DNA of 64,000 nt from Acetobacter oryzifermentans (GTDB taxonomy: Bacteria > Pseudomonadota > Alphaproteobacteria > Acetobacterales > Acetobacteraceae), in assembly GCF_001628715.1 (NCBI RefSeq), contig NZ_CP011120.1:2376501-2440500 (forward strand), written 5' to 3'. How positions within the stretch are numbered: the stretch's first letter is position 1; the number at the start of each line of letters is the position of its first letter. Below the pieces are notes generated by a model, which made no database searches, was not told the DNA's origin, and saw nothing but the letters and a program-made list of their open reading frames with translations. This document shows positions 8,273-17,680 of the stretch, in pieces. Position numbers and translations under genes: made by a program.

Positions 8273-9328
8273 GTGACATCCCCAGCCTGCGCCCGCCCCG
8301 CCGACACCAAACTCCCCCGCGACCTCAGTTTTGATGCTGATGACTGGCTTATTCTGACCTCATACTGGCATCCCATTGCCCTTGTGCGTGAACTGGAAGA
8401 CAAGCCCTTAGGCGTAACGCTACTTGATGCACCTTTGGTTGTTTATCGGGCTGGAAAAGAAATTGTTGTGGCAGATGACCTGTGCCCGCATCGTGGCGTG
8501 CCACTCAGCATGGGTAAGGGTAACGGCCAAACAGTTGCTTGCGCCTATCATGGCTTCCAATTTGGCCATCAAGGCCGATGCTTACGTGTTCCCGCCCACC
8601 CGAATAACGCCATTCCTTCCCGCCTGAACCTGCGGACTTACCCTGTGGTAGAAAGATATGGCTTGATCTGGACGTGCCTACGTCCCCAGGAAAATGCAGA
8701 AATATCTCTTCCGGCCATGCCACATTGGGATGAAGCAGGTTTCCAACACATCAACTGCCCTTGGATAGACATTGCCGGTTTTGCAGGGCGGCAGGTTGAG
8801 GGCTTTATAGACGTTGCTCATTTTGCATTTGTGCATACAGAAACTTTTGCTGACCCAGACAACCCTATAGTACCAGCATACATGCCCAAAATGACGCCCT
8901 ATGGATTTGAGGCAGAATACCGCAGCAATGTCGGCAACTACCCTATTGGGCAATCAGAACGTGGCCGACCAGATTTTGAATGGCTGCGCCATTTTCGGGT
9001 GCATGTTCCTTTTACGGCCACGCTGGAAATTCATTTTCCCGATAACGGCAGGCTGGTCATCATGAATGCAGCGTCCCCTGTTTCCGCCAAGAAAACGCGC
9101 ATGTTTGCACCCATGTGTCGTAACTTTGATACCGACCTACCTTTGCAGGATGTTTATGATTTCAACCTGAAAGTTTTTGAGGAAGACCGCGCCTTGGTAG
9201 AAGCCCAGAAACCCGAAAACCTACCGCTTGACCCTTCTTTGGAAGTACATGTGGTGGCAGATCGCAGTTCCATTGCTTACCGGCGCGCCTTACGCACCAT
9301 TGGCTTGAGCCAGTTCTTTACCGCATGA
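8273..9328 (+). CDS. Rieske [2Fe-2S] aromatic ring-hydroxylating oxygenase, alpha-type subunit
   Basis: 351 residues with a GTG start 8 nt after AGGAG (8260-8264). The N-terminal Rieske domain shows C71-x-H73 (CPHRG) and C90-x-x-H93 (CAYHG), the cluster ligands. The catalytic domain has the mononuclear iron site in EGFIDVAHFAFVHTETF (D180, H183, H188). This is the VanA/phthalate-oxygenase-like class that oxidises or demethylates aromatic substrates using a separate reductase. No intact reductase is adjacent; the 40-codon ORF just downstream may be a remnant. The substrate is unknown. Confidence 0.88.
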   Translation: MTSPACARPADTKLPRDLSFDADDWLILTSYWHPIALVRELEDKPLGVTLLDAPLVVYRAGKEIVVADDLCPHRGVPLSMGKGNGQTVACAYHGFQFGHQGRCLRVPAHPNNAIPSRLNLRTYPVVERYGLIWTCLRPQENAEISLPAMPHWDEAGFQHINCPWIDIAGFAGRQVEGFIDVAHFAFVHTETFADPDNPIVPAYMPKMTPYGFEAEYRSNVGNYPIGQSERGRPDFEWLRHFRVHVPFTATLEIHFPDNGRLVIMNAASPVSAKKTRMFAPMCRNFDTDLPLQDVYDFNLKVFEEDRALVEAQKPENLPLDPSLEVHVVADRSSIAYRRALRTIGLSQFFTA

Positions 9329-9340
9329 AAGGATAAGATC

Positions 9341-9463
9341 ATGGCTCCTTCTTCCTCCGTGAAGATGAAGGTTATTCTGGTATTGACCTACCATTTTCAT
9401 GTGAACACAGGAGCCAGATTGCCCAATGCAGCCTCAGCACGCGCAGCCCCTTACCCACACTGA
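9341..9463 (+). CDS. Small ORF after the Rieske gene, possible reductase remnant
   Basis: Forty codons beginning MAPSSSVKMKVILVLTYHFH, 12 nt after the Rieske stop and behind AAAGGATAAG, a good ribosome site. The tail NTGARLPNAASA weakly recalls the first strand region of VanB-type ferredoxin reductases (GxPLPxxxAGAH). It could be a truncated reductase or a chance peptide. Evidence is weak. Confidence 0.25.
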   Translation: MAPSSSVKMKVILVLTYHFHVNTGARLPNAASARAAPYPH

Positions 9464-9736
9464 ATGTCTAACATTCACAATAAAAATATGGTCAACCCCC
9501 GCATCATTACATCCATGTAATTATACCTCTATAATCTAGGACTTTATGCCTGAATATTCACCTTCCACATTGTTTACGCCTAGAAAACTCAAGAAAAAGA
9601 GATATACCCTCTCTTCCCAAACGATATAAACACGCGTTACCCTACGTGAGTCTGCGCGTATATTCTTGATATAACACTATATATTCCATCAGGATGCACC
9701 ACAGGCACAAAAACAAGAACAGAAAGATTTTTAGGC
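9464..9736. other. Intergenic region before dctA
   Basis: No gene is seen. It contains a perfect palindromic pair ATTACAT-cc-ATGTAAT at 9506-9521, which could be an operator for the downstream symporter gene. Confidence 0.4.
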
Positions 9737-11041
9737 GTGCTTCCATCATCTGCTCCCCTTTCCAGTTCACACCAACGCTTCCTTTACCTTCAGGTTCTGG
9801 TGGCTGTGGGTGCAGGCATTGCCGTGGGTGCAATGTTCCCCTCTGTTGCCACCGCACTTAAACCGCTGGGAGATGGGTTTGTTAAACTTATCAAAATGGT
9901 CATTGCACCTGTTATTTTTCTAACAGTGTGCACAGGCATTGCTGGCATGGCGGACCTTAAGCAAACTGGCCGCGTAGCTGGCAAAGCCATGCTGTATTTT
10001 TTGTGTTTTTCTACTTTGGCACTCGCCATTGGCATGCTTGTGGCTAACGTTCTGCAACCCGGTGCTGGGCTGCACATTCGCCCCGAAAGCCTTGATACAA
10101 GTTCTGTTACACAGTTTGTAAGTGCTGCCGCGCAGCATCATTCCTTTGCAGATTTTTTGTTGCAGATCATTCCTTCCACAACCGCCGGAGCATTTACATC
10201 GGGTGAAATTCTGCAGGTTCTGCTGGTTGCCATCCTGTTTGGCATCAGTCTGGCCAAAATGGGTAAAGCGGGGGAAGCCGTCCTTAATCTGTTTTACAGC
10301 CTGACAGAACTTGTTTTTGGAGTTGTACGTTTGGTGATGTATCTGGCACCTGTTGGGGCTTTTGGTGCCATGGCTTTTACCGTAGGTAAGTTTGGCCTGC
10401 ATTCCATTCTGCACCTACTTGCCTTGGTGCTAACATTCTATCTTACAGCCATTCTGTTTGTAGGCGTTGTTCTGGGTGTTGTGGCACGATTGGCTGGTTT
10501 TAGCATTCTGCGGCTCTTGGTCTTTCTAAAAGAAGAGCTGTTGATTGTGTTGGGCACCAGTTCTTCTGAATCCGCCCTACCCGGTTTGATTGCCAAATTG
10601 GAAAGGGCTGGCTGCTCCCAAGGGATTGTAGGGTTAGTTGTGCCCATGGGCTATTCTTTTAATCTGGATGGCACCAATATTTACATGACTCTTGCTGCGC
10701 TGTTTATTGCGCAGGCAACTGATGTGCACCTAAGCTTTCAGGAACAACTTGCCCTGCTGCTAGTTGCTATGGTGAGTTCCAAAGGTGCTGCTGGTGTAAC
10801 AGGCGCTGGTTTTATTACTCTGGCTGCCACACTTTCTGTTGTACCCAGCGTGCCTGTGGGTGGCATGGCGCTTATTCTGGGTATTGATCGTTTTATGTCT
10901 GAATGTCGTTCCCTTACCAATCTGGTTGGTAATGCTGTTGCTGCTATTGTTGTCTCACGCTGGGAAAATGCGTTGGATGATACGCAACTTCATGAGGCCT
11001 TGCACACGCAACCACAAATTACAAAAACACCTTCAGTCTGA
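9737..11041 (+). CDS. dctA: C4-dicarboxylate/proton or sodium symporter (DAACS family, DctA-like)
   Basis: A 434-residue inner-membrane transporter with the family hallmarks SSSESALP (serine-rich re-entrant loop) and [23 protein letters not shown] (helix 7 and NxDGT substrate motif), then [20 protein letters not shown]. It imports succinate, fumarate, malate or related acids. The GTG at 9737 is used; no better ATG precedes the first helix. A strong hairpin follows the gene. DctA versus GltP specificity cannot be fixed by eye. Confidence 0.88.
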   Translation: MLPSSAPLSSSHQRFLYLQVLVAVGAGIAVGAMFPSVATALKPLGDGFVKLIKMVIAPVIFLTVCTGIAGMADLKQTGRVAGKAMLYFLCFSTLALAIGMLVANVLQPGAGLHIRPESLDTSSVTQFVSAAAQHHSFADFLLQIIPSTTAGAFTSGEILQVLLVAILFGISLAKMGKAGEAVLNLFYSLTELVFGVVRLVMYLAPVGAFGAMAFTVGKFGLHSILHLLALVLTFYLTAILFVGVVLGVVARLAGFSILRLLVFLKEELLIVLGTSSSESALPGLIAKLERAGCSQGIVGLVVPMGYSFNLDGTNIYMTLAALFIAQATDVHLSFQEQLALLLVAMVSSKGAAGVTGAGFITLAATLSVVPSVPVGGMALILGIDRFMSECRSLTNLVGNAVAAIVVSRWENALDDTQLHEALHTQPQITKTPSV

Positions 11042-11052
11042 TACCTCTTTTA

Positions 11053-11079
11053 CGTAGGTAGCTCCTCTGGCTGCCTACG
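11053..11079 (+). terminator. Hairpin terminator after dctA
   Basis: cgtaggtagc and gctgcctacg form a 10-bp stem (one G-T pair) with a 7-nt loop 11 nt after the dctA stop. A T-rich tail (atttcttgtatttg) follows. Confidence 0.65.
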
Positions 11080-11404
11080 GATTTCTTGTATTTGTAATTG
11101 AGAATAAACCTTGTTGTAACAGTGTAATTTTGTAAACTTTTTCTTGAGTATTCGTTATAACAGAAAAAAATCCTTGAATCTTTTTGATTGTAATTTAATT
11201 TCCATAATCCGCGATAATAAAAACAAAAAGAAACGTGAGATCTGAAAAATGTTTGCTAAAATTACAAAATCTATTTTTTAAAGAGAAAGCACCCAGCCGC
11301 CTTTCCCTTTAATCTTTGTATTTCTTTCCCCTTGTTTCAGAGATGCTCCGTTGCTGCATGCCACTTGTACGCAATGGTCGTTCTTGCGCCATGAGGATCG
11401 GGCA
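11080..11404. other. AT-rich intergenic region before the porin gene
   Basis: No gene is supported. The open frame reaching back to 11351 lacks a ribosome site there. The stretch should hold the porin promoter, but no clear element was identified. Confidence 0.4.
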
Positions 11405-12997
11405 ATGCCCTCAACTTATATCATTTCAAATTCAGAACAAAAAACATCACGCTACCAGCAAGAATGTTTATCCGTTCTTCGCTTGCTTTATATCGGGACA
11501 GTTCTTTTCACATTTGATATTGCTTTTCACGCTACCTCCGCGCGCGCTCAACAGAATGAAACCACCAAGTCTTTTGAGAAACCTGAATTTTCTTCAAAAT
11601 CTATCGTTAACGCCGAGATACCAAAAAAACACAAACGCCCGATAGCTGAAGAACGTCTGGACGCCCTGTTTGATACTGAAAGCCTTTCCTACCTGTTAAA
11701 CCATAATAATACAGCGTTACGCAGGCAGGATATCAGTGCGGGGTATTTTGTTGCTGAACAGGCCTTTGGCAATCTGGCTCCGGGCCTTAAACCTTGGCGC
11801 GACAGACTAAGCGAACGCGGCTTTACCTTTGAGTTAACATATAAAGGTGAAGGTATAGCCAATCTTGCTGGCGGTCTTTCAAAAGGTATGGATTATACGC
11901 ATGAAATTCGTGCCAGCATGTTGTTTGATCTCGGCAAGCTTACCGGTTGGAATCCGCTACAAGGGTGGTACCTGCATGGTATTGTTATGAACCGTGAAGG
12001 CCGACAAGTCGGCTGGGATCATGTTGGGGAAAGAAATGTACTTCTTACAGAAGTATGGAGTATTCACGGCCCCGCAGCGGCCCGCCTTGCCGATCTGTAT
12101 CTCGAAAAATCTTTTCTTCACAACCGTATCAATATCAATGTCGGACGCATTTCACTTACACATACCTATTCTACTTCTATTTTACTGTGCACATTCATGA
12201 CCATGTGCTCTGCACCCATGGCTATACGAGAACCGGCAGGTTGGAGCGTTTACCCCAAAACATCATGGGGAGGCACAGTGCGCTTTCGGCCAACGCATGA
12301 TCTTATCCTGCGCACTGGTATTTATCGCATAGGCCCCAAAGCACGTGACAATACAGGTTGGGCATGGGGCGATGAGCCTTATACAGGTATTCAAACTCCC
12401 ATTGAGTTAACGTGGGAACCGTTTTTTGGCACGCGCAAGCTTCCGGGCCATTACAAAATCGGTTTTGGGCATGACACGTCTCCTTACCCCGATATGGTTG
12501 GCACCATTCCCGCTGCTTTTGCGGGCTCTGTGCATCCGCACAAACTCAAACCGCGTGATACATTTTATATAGAGGCAGACCAGATGGTGTATCGCAGCCA
12601 TGGCGAACATCAGATGGCTGGCGGATATGTGCTAGCTGGCTTCATTCATAACACGCCAAGTAACTCCACATTCTCAAACGAGTTCTACGCAGGGGCTTCC
12701 CTTTTGGGTATTATCCCCCACCGGCCTTTGGATCGTCTGGGCGTCATGTATTCCTATTACCAACTCAGCCCACGCTTGGCCTATGGGCAACGTATGCAGG
12801 AAGCTGCGGGCGTTCCCCTTGGCCCCTATATCAATGGGCCACAAACACATTCTGCAATTCTGGAAGCATATTACGGCATTCCTGTCACACCGGGCTTGGT
12901 TATTACATCCGAGTTTGAGTACATGATGCGCCCCGGAGAAACCTCGGTTATTCCCAATGCTATTCTGGCAGGGCTTAAGGTTATTGCTGCCCTGTAA
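11405..12997 (+). CDS. oprB: OprB-family carbohydrate-selective porin
   Basis: A 530-residue outer-membrane beta-barrel. A signal peptide ends at ARA-QQ (residues ~22-46 hydrophobic). The mature part has OprB features: LAPGLKPWRDRLSERGFTFE, a Y-x-GE-x-x-N-x-x-GG block, MLFDLGKLTGW, NVGRIS, and a C-terminal strand ending in a hydrophobic residue. It allows passive sugar uptake across the outer membrane. The ATG at 11405 is preceded by GAGGAT and gives a normal signal peptide. In this genus such porins supply sugars to periplasmic dehydrogenases like the one encoded downstream; that link is inference. Confidence 0.85.
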   Translation: MPSTYIISNSEQKTSRYQQECLSVLRLLYIGTVLFTFDIAFHATSARAQQNETTKSFEKPEFSSKSIVNAEIPKKHKRPIAEERLDALFDTESLSYLLNHNNTALRRQDISAGYFVAEQAFGNLAPGLKPWRDRLSERGFTFELTYKGEGIANLAGGLSKGMDYTHEIRASMLFDLGKLTGWNPLQGWYLHGIVMNREGRQVGWDHVGERNVLLTEVWSIHGPAAARLADLYLEKSFLHNRININVGRISLTHTYSTSILLCTFMTMCSAPMAIREPAGWSVYPKTSWGGTVRFRPTHDLILRTGIYRIGPKARDNTGWAWGDEPYTGIQTPIELTWEPFFGTRKLPGHYKIGFGHDTSPYPDMVGTIPAAFAGSVHPHKLKPRDTFYIEADQMVYRSHGEHQMAGGYVLAGFIHNTPSNSTFSNEFYAGASLLGIIPHRPLDRLGVMYSYYQLSPRLAYGQRMQEAAGVPLGPYINGPQTHSAILEAYYGIPVTPGLVITSEFEYMMRPGETSVIPNAILAGLKVIAAL

Positions 12998-13090
12998 GGC
13001 AAAGCGAGGCGCAAAAACATCTCACCTGCCCTGCTTTTCTCATACTGGCACCAAACCTGCTTATTGCTAGAATATATATTCGAACAGATG

Positions 13091-13312
13091 GATGGTGCTG
13101 CGCAAGCGGCTTGAAAGGGAATGCCGTGTACGGATTTCTGCCTTAAATTGAAGCAGAATCTTTATAGTCGGCAGCTGCTCCCGCAACTGTAAGGGGAGGT
13201 TTGACCTGCTGCCGGTCACGGCTAGCCACTGGCCGATAAACACGGCTGGGAAGGTAAAAGGTCTAACATACCATATCCCCAAGCCAGGAGACCTGCCTCC
13301 ATCAGGCACATC
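13091..13312 (+). ncRNA. Cobalamin riboswitch upstream of a DUF2147 gene
   Basis: The AdoCbl/cobalamin riboswitch landmarks occur in order: gaaagggaatgccgtgtacg, then ctgctcccgcaactgtaagg (13185-13205), agccactggccgataaac, ctgggaagg, and aagccaggagacctgcc (13281-13297). The next start codon is at 13356 on the same strand, so it most likely controls the DUF2147 gene. Minus-strand ORF 13067-13423 over it is spurious. Confidence 0.93.
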
Positions 13313-13355
13313 ATACCGGGCGGGATGAACCGGCAGCGGCAAAACAGGCAGTAAC

Positions 13356-13820
13356 ATGCATAAACATGCCTTTAGCTCATTTTTAACAGCACTGCTTCTT
13401 GCTTGGAGCAATATACCCTCCAACGCTCATGCAGAAAGCGCCTCTACACCAGCCATAACCGGACAATGGATTACGGAAGACGGTAAAGGCGTATTCAATA
13501 TCCACACCTGTGGCGATAAAATGTGTGGGAACCTTGTAGGGTTAAACCTAACGCAAGATGAAGAAGCTTCTGGCCGTAGAAAAACAGAATGTAACCTTCA
13601 GATGCTCAAAGGCTTCCATCCCATGGAAGACCGGCATGACCACTGGAAAGGTCATATCTTTGATCCTCAGAGCAAAAATACTTACGATGCTATTATATGG
13701 ATAGCGGATGATGGTGCCCTGAAACTGCATGGTTTTTTAGGTTTGGAGCTCTTTGGTAGAACAGATACCTGGCAGCCGTTTCATGGCCGTATAGGCAACA
13801 ACTGCCACATTAACCCCTAA
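13356..13820 (+). CDS. DUF2147 secreted protein under cobalamin riboswitch control
   Basis: 154 residues. A signal peptide (1-26, ending AHA) precedes a compact domain with GQWITEDGKGVFNIHTCGDKMCGNLVGL and a C-terminal LKLHGFLGLELFGRTDTWQP, the pattern of DUF2147 periplasmic proteins. Cysteines in CGDKMCG could bind metal or form a disulfide. Function is unknown. It is the only gene directly behind a cobalamin riboswitch here and is ~160 bp from the dehydrogenase operon, so it is probably expressed when cobalamin is low. Confidence 0.85.
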   Translation: MHKHAFSSFLTALLLAWSNIPSNAHAESASTPAITGQWITEDGKGVFNIHTCGDKMCGNLVGLNLTQDEEASGRRKTECNLQMLKGFHPMEDRHDHWKGHIFDPQSKNTYDAIIWIADDGALKLHGFLGLELFGRTDTWQPFHGRIGNNCHINP

Positions 13821-13984
13821 GCATACCTGCTTCAACGAAGCATGAAATAACCTATTATTCCATTACAACAGCTTGCAAGCTCAGGCCGTCCCTATAAAAC
13901 TACCCGTAATTTTGAACTCGATATTTCTCCGCAATGTTTCATTCTGACAAGGCGGAGCCCGGTTTTGTAGGGAGAATCCGAAGA

Positions 13985-14605
13985 ATGAGACAAACGCACG
14001 AGGGGCAGCCTGTGGCGGAGTGGTGTTCATCTCCTAACGCCATGCGCCTGAATAAACTGTTGCGCATGTCCCGTCGGGATGTGCTTTTAGGTGGTATTGG
14101 TCTTTCTGTTGCAGGCACAACAGGTGCGGCGCTTGCTAATACCGCGCCTACTACACCAAACACTGAAGACCTCTCTCGCTTTATGCAGATATCCCAGCGA
14201 CTGACAGATAGAGATACGCTAAACCCCCAGATTGGTGCGGCCCTATATGCCAATATCGTGCATGCCAATGCCGATCGACAGGATAAACTTAACACCCTGC
14301 ATACTCTACTAGAGCGAGAAAAATTTACGACGGCATCTGCCTTTGCTCATGCAGCAGAAAAATCTGATCCCAAACTTAAAGATGTTATCCACGAAATTCT
14401 GACCGGCTGGTACCGAGGTATTGCGGATGGCAAAGTGGTGATTTACCGCTCCGCCCTGATGTTCGACATCACCAAGGATGCCGTTTACCCCAAAACCTAT
14501 GCAACAGGCGGCCCATTCTACTGGACAAGCAAGCCACCAGAAGTTGCACGCCCAAAAGGGCACCCTGCACTTTCTGCTTCCGCCCTTGTTATCGAACCGA
14601 CCTGA
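13985..14605 (+). CDS. Membrane-bound dehydrogenase small subunit (Tat-exported, GMC dehydrogenase subunit III type)
   Basis: 206 residues from the ATG at 13985, which follows AGGGAGAATCC; ATGs at 14042 or 14066 would give a more usual Tat leader. SRRDVLLGG is a twin-arginine motif followed by a hydrophobic run and AxA cleavage. The mature part matches the small subunits of sorbitol, fructose, gluconate and 2-ketogluconate dehydrogenases (ITGWYRG-like, then YPKTYATGGPFYWTSKPP). It escorts the signal-less large subunit through Tat into the periplasm. First gene of an S-L-C operon. Confidence 0.87.
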   Translation: MRQTHEGQPVAEWCSSPNAMRLNKLLRMSRRDVLLGGIGLSVAGTTGAALANTAPTTPNTEDLSRFMQISQRLTDRDTLNPQIGAALYANIVHANADRQDKLNTLHTLLEREKFTTASAFAHAAEKSDPKLKDVIHEILTGWYRGIADGKVVIYRSALMFDITKDAVYPKTYATGGPFYWTSKPPEVARPKGHPALSASALVIEPT

Positions 14606-14626
14606 TCTTACGGGATACCCCGCTTT

Positions 14627-16264
14627 ATGCCCTCCGAAGAAAATCTTTCAGCCGACGTTGTGATCGTAGGATCAGGCGTTGCAGGTAGTTCTATTGCCAA
14701 CGAACTGGCGCGCGCCGGTATTTCCGTCATTGTGCTGGAAGCTGGCCCACGTGTTGACCGCCAGCATTTTGTAGAAAACTTCCGCAATCTGGAAAACAAA
14801 CCCTCTTATCAGGGGCCATTTCCGGCTGTGCCTTGGGCACGGCATCCGCCTGATCAGCAAACCCCTAACGAGTATCTGCATACCTCCGGCCCAAATGCCG
14901 AAGCCTATCAGCAGGTTTACTTACGTATGATGGGAGGCACCACATGGCACTGGGCTGGGTGCGCATGGCGTTACCTACCATCAGACTTTGAACTCAAAAC
15001 ACGTTACGGTCAGGGCCGCGATTGGGCTTTAACTTACGATGATCTGGAGCCCTTTTACTATCAGGCAGAAGTCATGATGGGGGTTTGCGGGCCAGATCCT
15101 GCGGTGGAAGATCTTGGGTCTCCCCGCAGGCAGCCATATCCTATGGATGCACTGCCCATTTCTTACGCTGCACAACAATTCCGCAAACTGATTCAGGAAA
15201 AAACGCCGTGGCGCGTGGTGCACGAACCACAAGCACGTAACACCCGCCCGTATGATAGCCGCCCAACATGTGAAGGGCATAATAACTGCATGCCCATCTG
15301 CCCTATTGGGGCCATGTATAACGGTAGCTATTCCGTTTACCATGCAGAAGCTGCCGGGGCTAAGTTTATCCCCAACGCTGTGGTGTATAAGATTGAGCGA
15401 GACAGCGCGAACAAGCGCGTAACCGCCGTGCATTACTTTGACCCCGACAAAGGGTCACACCGCGTTACGGGCAAATATTTTGTTATTGCTGCGCACTGCA
15501 TTGAAACAGCTAAACTGCTGCTGCTTTCTGCTGATGAACAAAGCCCGGATGGTGTTGCCAACAGTTCCGGCCATGTAGGCCGCAACATGATGGATCATAC
15601 CGGTGTACAGGTTACCTTCATCAGTGGCGATCAAGCCTTGTGGCCGGGCCGTGGGCCGCTGGAAACCAACGTGATCGACAATTTCCGTGATGGAAACTGG
15701 CGCTCAGACCGTGGGGCCTACCTTGTGCACATGGTGGATGATAACCAAGTGGATCTGGCTACCCAGTTAGCTATTTCCAAAGGGTACGTTGGCCGGGAAC
15801 TGGAAGAACAGATCCGTTACCTAGCTTCACACACTGTACGGCTGTTCAGCCATAACGAAGCTCTGCCAGATCCCAACAACCGTCTGACACTCAGCAAAGA
15901 GCATAAGGATATTCTGGGGATTCCGCACCCAGAAGTGTACTATAAGCTGCCCGAATACACTGTGCGCAGTTGTGAACACACACGCTATGTTTTCCGCGAC
16001 CTAATCAAACTGATGCACGGCACGGATGAACAGTGGACTCCGGGCTACTTCCCGCAGGATCATCCCGCAGGCAGCACCATTATGGGCGCAGATCCCAAGG
16101 ATTCCGTGGTAGATGGCCATTGCCGAACGCATGATCATGACAATCTGTTTATTGCCAGTTCCTCGGTTTTCTCAACCGTTGGCACCGGCAACATCACCCT
16201 GACTGTAGCTGCCTTAGCGCTACGTGTTGCCGATACGCTGAAAAAAGAACTTGCTCATGCCTGA
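14627..16264 (+). CDS. Membrane-bound FAD-dependent sugar/polyol dehydrogenase, large GMC subunit
   Basis: 545 residues of the GMC oxidoreductase family. The Rossmann motif GSGVAGSS (G15-x-G17-x-x-G20) binds FAD; active-site His and Asn are H479 (DHPAGSTIMG) and N522 (GTGNITLT). Three cysteines C215, C221 and C225 (TCEGHNNCMPICPIGA) match the [3Fe-4S] ligands of membrane-bound FAD glucose/fructose dehydrogenase complexes. It oxidises a sugar or sugar acid at the outer face of the inner membrane and passes electrons to the cytochrome subunit and ubiquinone. It has no own signal peptide. Sequence resembles fructose, sorbitol and 2-ketogluconate dehydrogenases; the substrate cannot be decided. 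Confidence 0.9.
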   Translation: MPSEENLSADVVIVGSGVAGSSIANELARAGISVIVLEAGPRVDRQHFVENFRNLENKPSYQGPFPAVPWARHPPDQQTPNEYLHTSGPNAEAYQQVYLRMMGGTTWHWAGCAWRYLPSDFELKTRYGQGRDWALTYDDLEPFYYQAEVMMGVCGPDPAVEDLGSPRRQPYPMDALPISYAAQQFRKLIQEKTPWRVVHEPQARNTRPYDSRPTCEGHNNCMPICPIGAMYNGSYSVYHAEAAGAKFIPNAVVYKIERDSANKRVTAVHYFDPDKGSHRVTGKYFVIAAHCIETAKLLLLSADEQSPDGVANSSGHVGRNMMDHTGVQVTFISGDQALWPGRGPLETNVIDNFRDGNWRSDRGAYLVHMVDDNQVDLATQLAISKGYVGRELEEQIRYLASHTVRLFSHNEALPDPNNRLTLSKEHKDILGIPHPEVYYKLPEYTVRSCEHTRYVFRDLIKLMHGTDEQWTPGYFPQDHPAGSTIMGADPKDSVVDGHCRTHDHDNLFIASSSVFSTVGTGNITLTVAALALRVADTLKKELAHA

Positions 16265-17576
16265 TTTTTCCAAAACCTTGCGCACCCTTCTTTCGGCAGG
16301 CACGGTGCTTGGTGTTTGCGCTCTTACCCAGCCACCTGTCCATGCAGAAGATGCAGCTCCGGATCAGGCTGTTCTGGACCGTGGTGCTTATATTGCCACT
16401 GCATCAGATTGTATTGCCTGTCACACCAAGCCCGGTTCGCAGCCATTTGCTGGTGGCCTAAAAATTGCAACACCTATGGGTGATGTAATTTCCACCAACA
16501 TTACGCCAGATCCAGAGCGCGGCATTGGCAAATACACAGAGCAAGACTTTGAACAAGCCGTACGCCATGGCGTACGCAAAGATGGCGCTTACCTGTACCC
16601 TGTTATGCCTTATGTTTCTTATGCAGGCATGACAGATCAGGATGTGCATGCGCTTTATATGTGGTTCATGCACAGCGTAAAACCAGTTGCCAGCACCCCG
16701 GCAGAAACAACGCTGGTGTTTCCTGCCAATATGCGCAGCGCAATGGCGGCCTGGAACTTTGTAACCACCAAGGAAGAGCCAGAAAGCGGAGATTCCAGCA
16801 CATATGATCCGCTACGCCGCGGCAAGTATCTTACCAATGCGCTGGAACATTGCGGCACCTGCCATACGCCGCGTAACTTCATGCTCAGTGAAAAGCAGGA
16901 CAGATATCTGGCTGGCACGTCGCTTGATGGATGGTACGCCCCCAACATCACCACCAGCAAAACCGGTGGTATAGGCAACTGGAGCGAAGAGGATATTGTT
17001 GCCTACCTGAAAACAGGCCATGCCAATGGTCATGCTCAAGCCGCAGGCCCCATGGCAGAAGCTGTGGAACACAGCACCAGCCACCTGACAGATCAGGATC
17101 TGCACGCCATAGCTACTTATATTCACCAAGTTCCAGCTATGGACGATGATATGGAACATCAGGCACGAGATAGCTTTGGCCAAGCTATAGAAGCACTGGA
17201 TATCCGCCAGAGTGCCCCAACCCGAATTGATGATCTGACCGAAATGGACGGACAGCACGCATACGATGCCAACTGCGCGGCCTGCCATGGCCAGACTGGT
17301 ACGGGCACGAAGGATCAATACGCACCTTCATTGTTCCATAACTCAACCGTGGGCAGCGCACGGCCAGATAACCTGATCATGACCATTCTGCACGGGGTGC
17401 AACGCAAAACCGAAGCAGGAAATGTATCTATGCCGGACTTTAGCGGTCATTCAGACGTGCAGCGTCTGAACGATGCTGAAATTGCAAAGATCGTGAATTA
17501 TGTGATGGCAACCTTTGGCAGCGGAGACCAGCACGTAACAGCAGATCAGGTTGCACAGTTCCATAAAGACAAATGA
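16257..17576 (+). CDS. Triheme cytochrome c subunit of the membrane-bound dehydrogenase
   Basis: 439 residues with a Sec signal peptide cleaved after VHA (~30). Three CxxCH heme c sites are present: CIACH at 52, CGTCH at 199 and CAACH at 340. This is the subunit II pattern of alcohol, gluconate, sorbitol and fructose dehydrogenases, moving electrons from the FAD subunit to ubiquinone. The start overlaps the end of the large-subunit gene by 8 nt. The first ATG (16257) is used rather than the upstream TTG at 16251. A strong terminator follows. Confidence 0.92.
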   Translation: MPDFSKTLRTLLSAGTVLGVCALTQPPVHAEDAAPDQAVLDRGAYIATASDCIACHTKPGSQPFAGGLKIATPMGDVISTNITPDPERGIGKYTEQDFEQAVRHGVRKDGAYLYPVMPYVSYAGMTDQDVHALYMWFMHSVKPVASTPAETTLVFPANMRSAMAAWNFVTTKEEPESGDSSTYDPLRRGKYLTNALEHCGTCHTPRNFMLSEKQDRYLAGTSLDGWYAPNITTSKTGGIGNWSEEDIVAYLKTGHANGHAQAAGPMAEAVEHSTSHLTDQDLHAIATYIHQVPAMDDDMEHQARDSFGQAIEALDIRQSAPTRIDDLTEMDGQHAYDANCAACHGQTGTGTKDQYAPSLFHNSTVGSARPDNLIMTILHGVQRKTEAGNVSMPDFSGHSDVQRLNDAEIAKIVNYVMATFGSGDQHVTADQVAQFHKDK

Positions 17577-17612
17577 CAGCCACACCATACATAGGCTGAT
17601 AAGACCACACAC

Positions 17613-17652
17613 CAAAAAGGGCGGAGAGGTTTAAACCCCTCCGCCCTTTTTT
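17613..17652. terminator. Bidirectional terminator between cytochrome c and aldehyde dehydrogenase genes
   Basis: aagggcggagaggt and acccctccgccctt form a GC-rich stem with A- and T-runs on the two sides, so it can end both convergent transcripts. Confidence 0.85.
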
Positions 17653-17680
17653 ACATGATCTTCAGAAAAAAACTGAAGCG

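Noticed and set aside
13067-13423. 118-codon minus-strand frame
   Set aside because: It lies over the cobalamin riboswitch and the start of the DUF2147 gene.
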